Below, piece after piece: positions 63,174-64,000 of a DNA stretch of 64,000 bases; position 1 is the stretch's first letter; each line of letters starts with the position of its first letter. Both the position numbers and the translations under genes were made by a program. The notes beneath the pieces were generated by a model. The model had not been told where the DNA came from. It ran no database searches and saw only the letters and a list, made by a program, of their open reading frames with translations. This DNA comes from Prostheceraeus crozeri (lineage: Eukaryota; Platyhelminthes; Polycladida; Euryleptidae), in assembly GCA_907163375.1 (NCBI GenBank), contig CAJQUW010012909.1, positions 103,727 through 167,726 of the forward strand. The letters are read 5' to 3'.

Positions 63174-63962
63174 TTATACCTCCCGAACCAAAAGATCTAT
63201 CATAATCTCTTCACCTCCAAAATTTATTTCTTGTCCTTTTTCATCAGTGATTCTAATGCCAATGTTGTTAATAGTTTTTCTTGTAATAGGGAAATATATT
63301 AATGTTTGTGGAATTACATTTAATCTATAACCAATGGGTACAGTAAAAGCTGGAAAACTGAATATTAAATTTGATAATTTACCATTTATATATCCTCCTT
63401 CAATAATGTCACAATGTACAACAATTGAATTTATTTCAGTTATTTTTGGAATCTTCTCACCTAAATGATAACCTTGACTGTAAGTTTGTTTATTAAATCC
63501 TAATAGCTTTGACAATGATCTATCATGATTAAAATCAACTTGATGATTTTCGTCTAAAGTAAGAGAAAATTTATTAACTGCCGGTTCAACTGCAAAATGT
63601 AATTGTTTCTTATCTTTAAATGGTATACCTAAATGTCTCTTAATTTCATTTGATATTGTTTCAACTTCGTAAGAACCAGGAAGAAAAGTTAGTATTTTCC
63701 ATGTTTTTCCTTTATCAGTAGAATATCTAAATTGATCATTCACATCTTTGATAACGTTTTGAATAGTGTTAAATGTAGAGAAACTAGTCAATGCAATTTG
63801 ATAATTTTTATTTTGTTCTAAATGTAGAATGGGTTCTAAATTACAAGTGTGTGATGAAGTAGTTGTTATAATTTTTAACGTCGTACTAAATTTTGATGAA
63901 CCCAAAATCTCTGTTAAATTTTGTAAATGATTATTAATTTTGTCTAAATCTGCTGAACACAT
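63174..63962 (-). CDS. mCP: Minor capsid protein, Polinton 2 copy
   Basis: 262 residues, intact, differing from 17240-18028 at only a few positions (for example NHLQNLTEIL versus DHLEKLTEIL). Same GSYEVE-ISNEIKRHL motif. Confidence 0.85.
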   Translation of the reverse strand: MCSADLDKINNHLQNLTEILGSSKFSTTLKIITTTSSHTCNLEPILHLEQNKNYQIALTSFSTFNTIQNVIKDVNDQFRYSTDKGKTWKILTFLPGSYEVETISNEIKRHLGIPFKDKKQLHFAVEPAVNKFSLTLDENHQVDFNHDRSLSKLLGFNKQTYSQGYHLGEKIPKITEINSIVVHCDIIEGGYINGKLSNLIFSFPAFTVPIGYRLNVIPQTLIYFPITRKTINNIGIRITDEKGQEINFGGEEIMIDLLVREV

Positions 63963-64000
63963 TTTTAAACTAAAAAATTAAATAAATATTTTTTATAAAA

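Larger units (their letters stand above)
60708..64000. mobile_element. Polinton 2, left part (continues past window)
   Basis: Begins inside terminal-repeat sequence (GACCGTTCCAGGACACC); the outer ~220 bp seen in Polinton 1 are missing, so the end is truncated or rearranged. Genes: membrane protein (+), start of the unknown protein (+), ATPase (-), minor capsid (-). Sequence identity to Polinton 1 is very high. Confidence 0.9.

Overview
This is eukaryotic, almost certainly metazoan, DNA built mostly from nested mobile elements. Spliceosomal introns (GTAAGT/GTGAGT donors, pyrimidine-rich acceptors), AATAAA signals, Penelope-like and LINE reverse transcriptases, a Tc1/mariner-type transposase, a piggyBac transposase and Polinton/Maverick elements all point to an invertebrate, possibly marine; I cannot name the species. 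The only host coding sequence I can argue for is two exons, 1389-1592 and 54001-54088. Their splice phases match and together they read like the lead-in of a cyclic-nucleotide-binding domain. If so, about 52 kb of the window is one transposon-filled intron.

Layout. 1-4.5 kb: Penelope and LINE debris, the first host exon, and a Penelope 3' region with a hammerhead-like motif. 4484-22705: a complete Polinton (18.2 kb) with ~450-500 bp terminal inverted repeats (TIRs) and a perfect 6-bp target duplication (TTGATG). It encodes adenain-like protease, integrase with an N-terminal phospholipase A2-like region, pX- and pVI-like peptides, major capsid protein (frameshifted), a fibre-like coiled coil, protein-primed DNA polymerase B, FtsK/HerA-type packaging ATPase, minor capsid protein, a two-helix membrane protein and several unknowns. 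22.7-28.3 kb: mostly non-coding repeats. 28333-50604: a second, different large element (~22.3 kb) with long inverted repeats. It carries a degraded intron-containing protein-primed polymerase with zinc fingers, a TATA-binding-protein-like gene, a DEDDh-type exonuclease, and two unknown gene families each present as three diverged paralogues; I recognise no integrase or capsid. A 3.9-kb part of it is directly duplicated, with a broken transposase at the junction. 50.6-60.7 kb: non-coding DNA, the second host exon, a decayed LINE, two Penelope fragments and a piggyBac gene. 60708-64000: the left part of a second Polinton, inserted into the piggyBac gene, with its ATPase/minor-capsid block inverted relative to the first.

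How the genes work together. In the Polintons the protease, capsid proteins and ATPase form a virion-assembly set, and polymerase plus integrase a replication/integration set, so these are integrated virus-like elements. In the 22-kb element, polymerase, exonuclease and TBP-like protein suggest self-replication plus control of its own transcription.

Best leads: (1) the 22-kb element and its TBP-like gene; (2) ~30-bp double-hairpin elements in the Polintons, with empty/filled site pairs and in-frame insertions into coding sequence, including the polymerase; (3) a set of hairpins with an invariant CTAT loop but covarying stems in the leader/intron regions of the 22-kb element.
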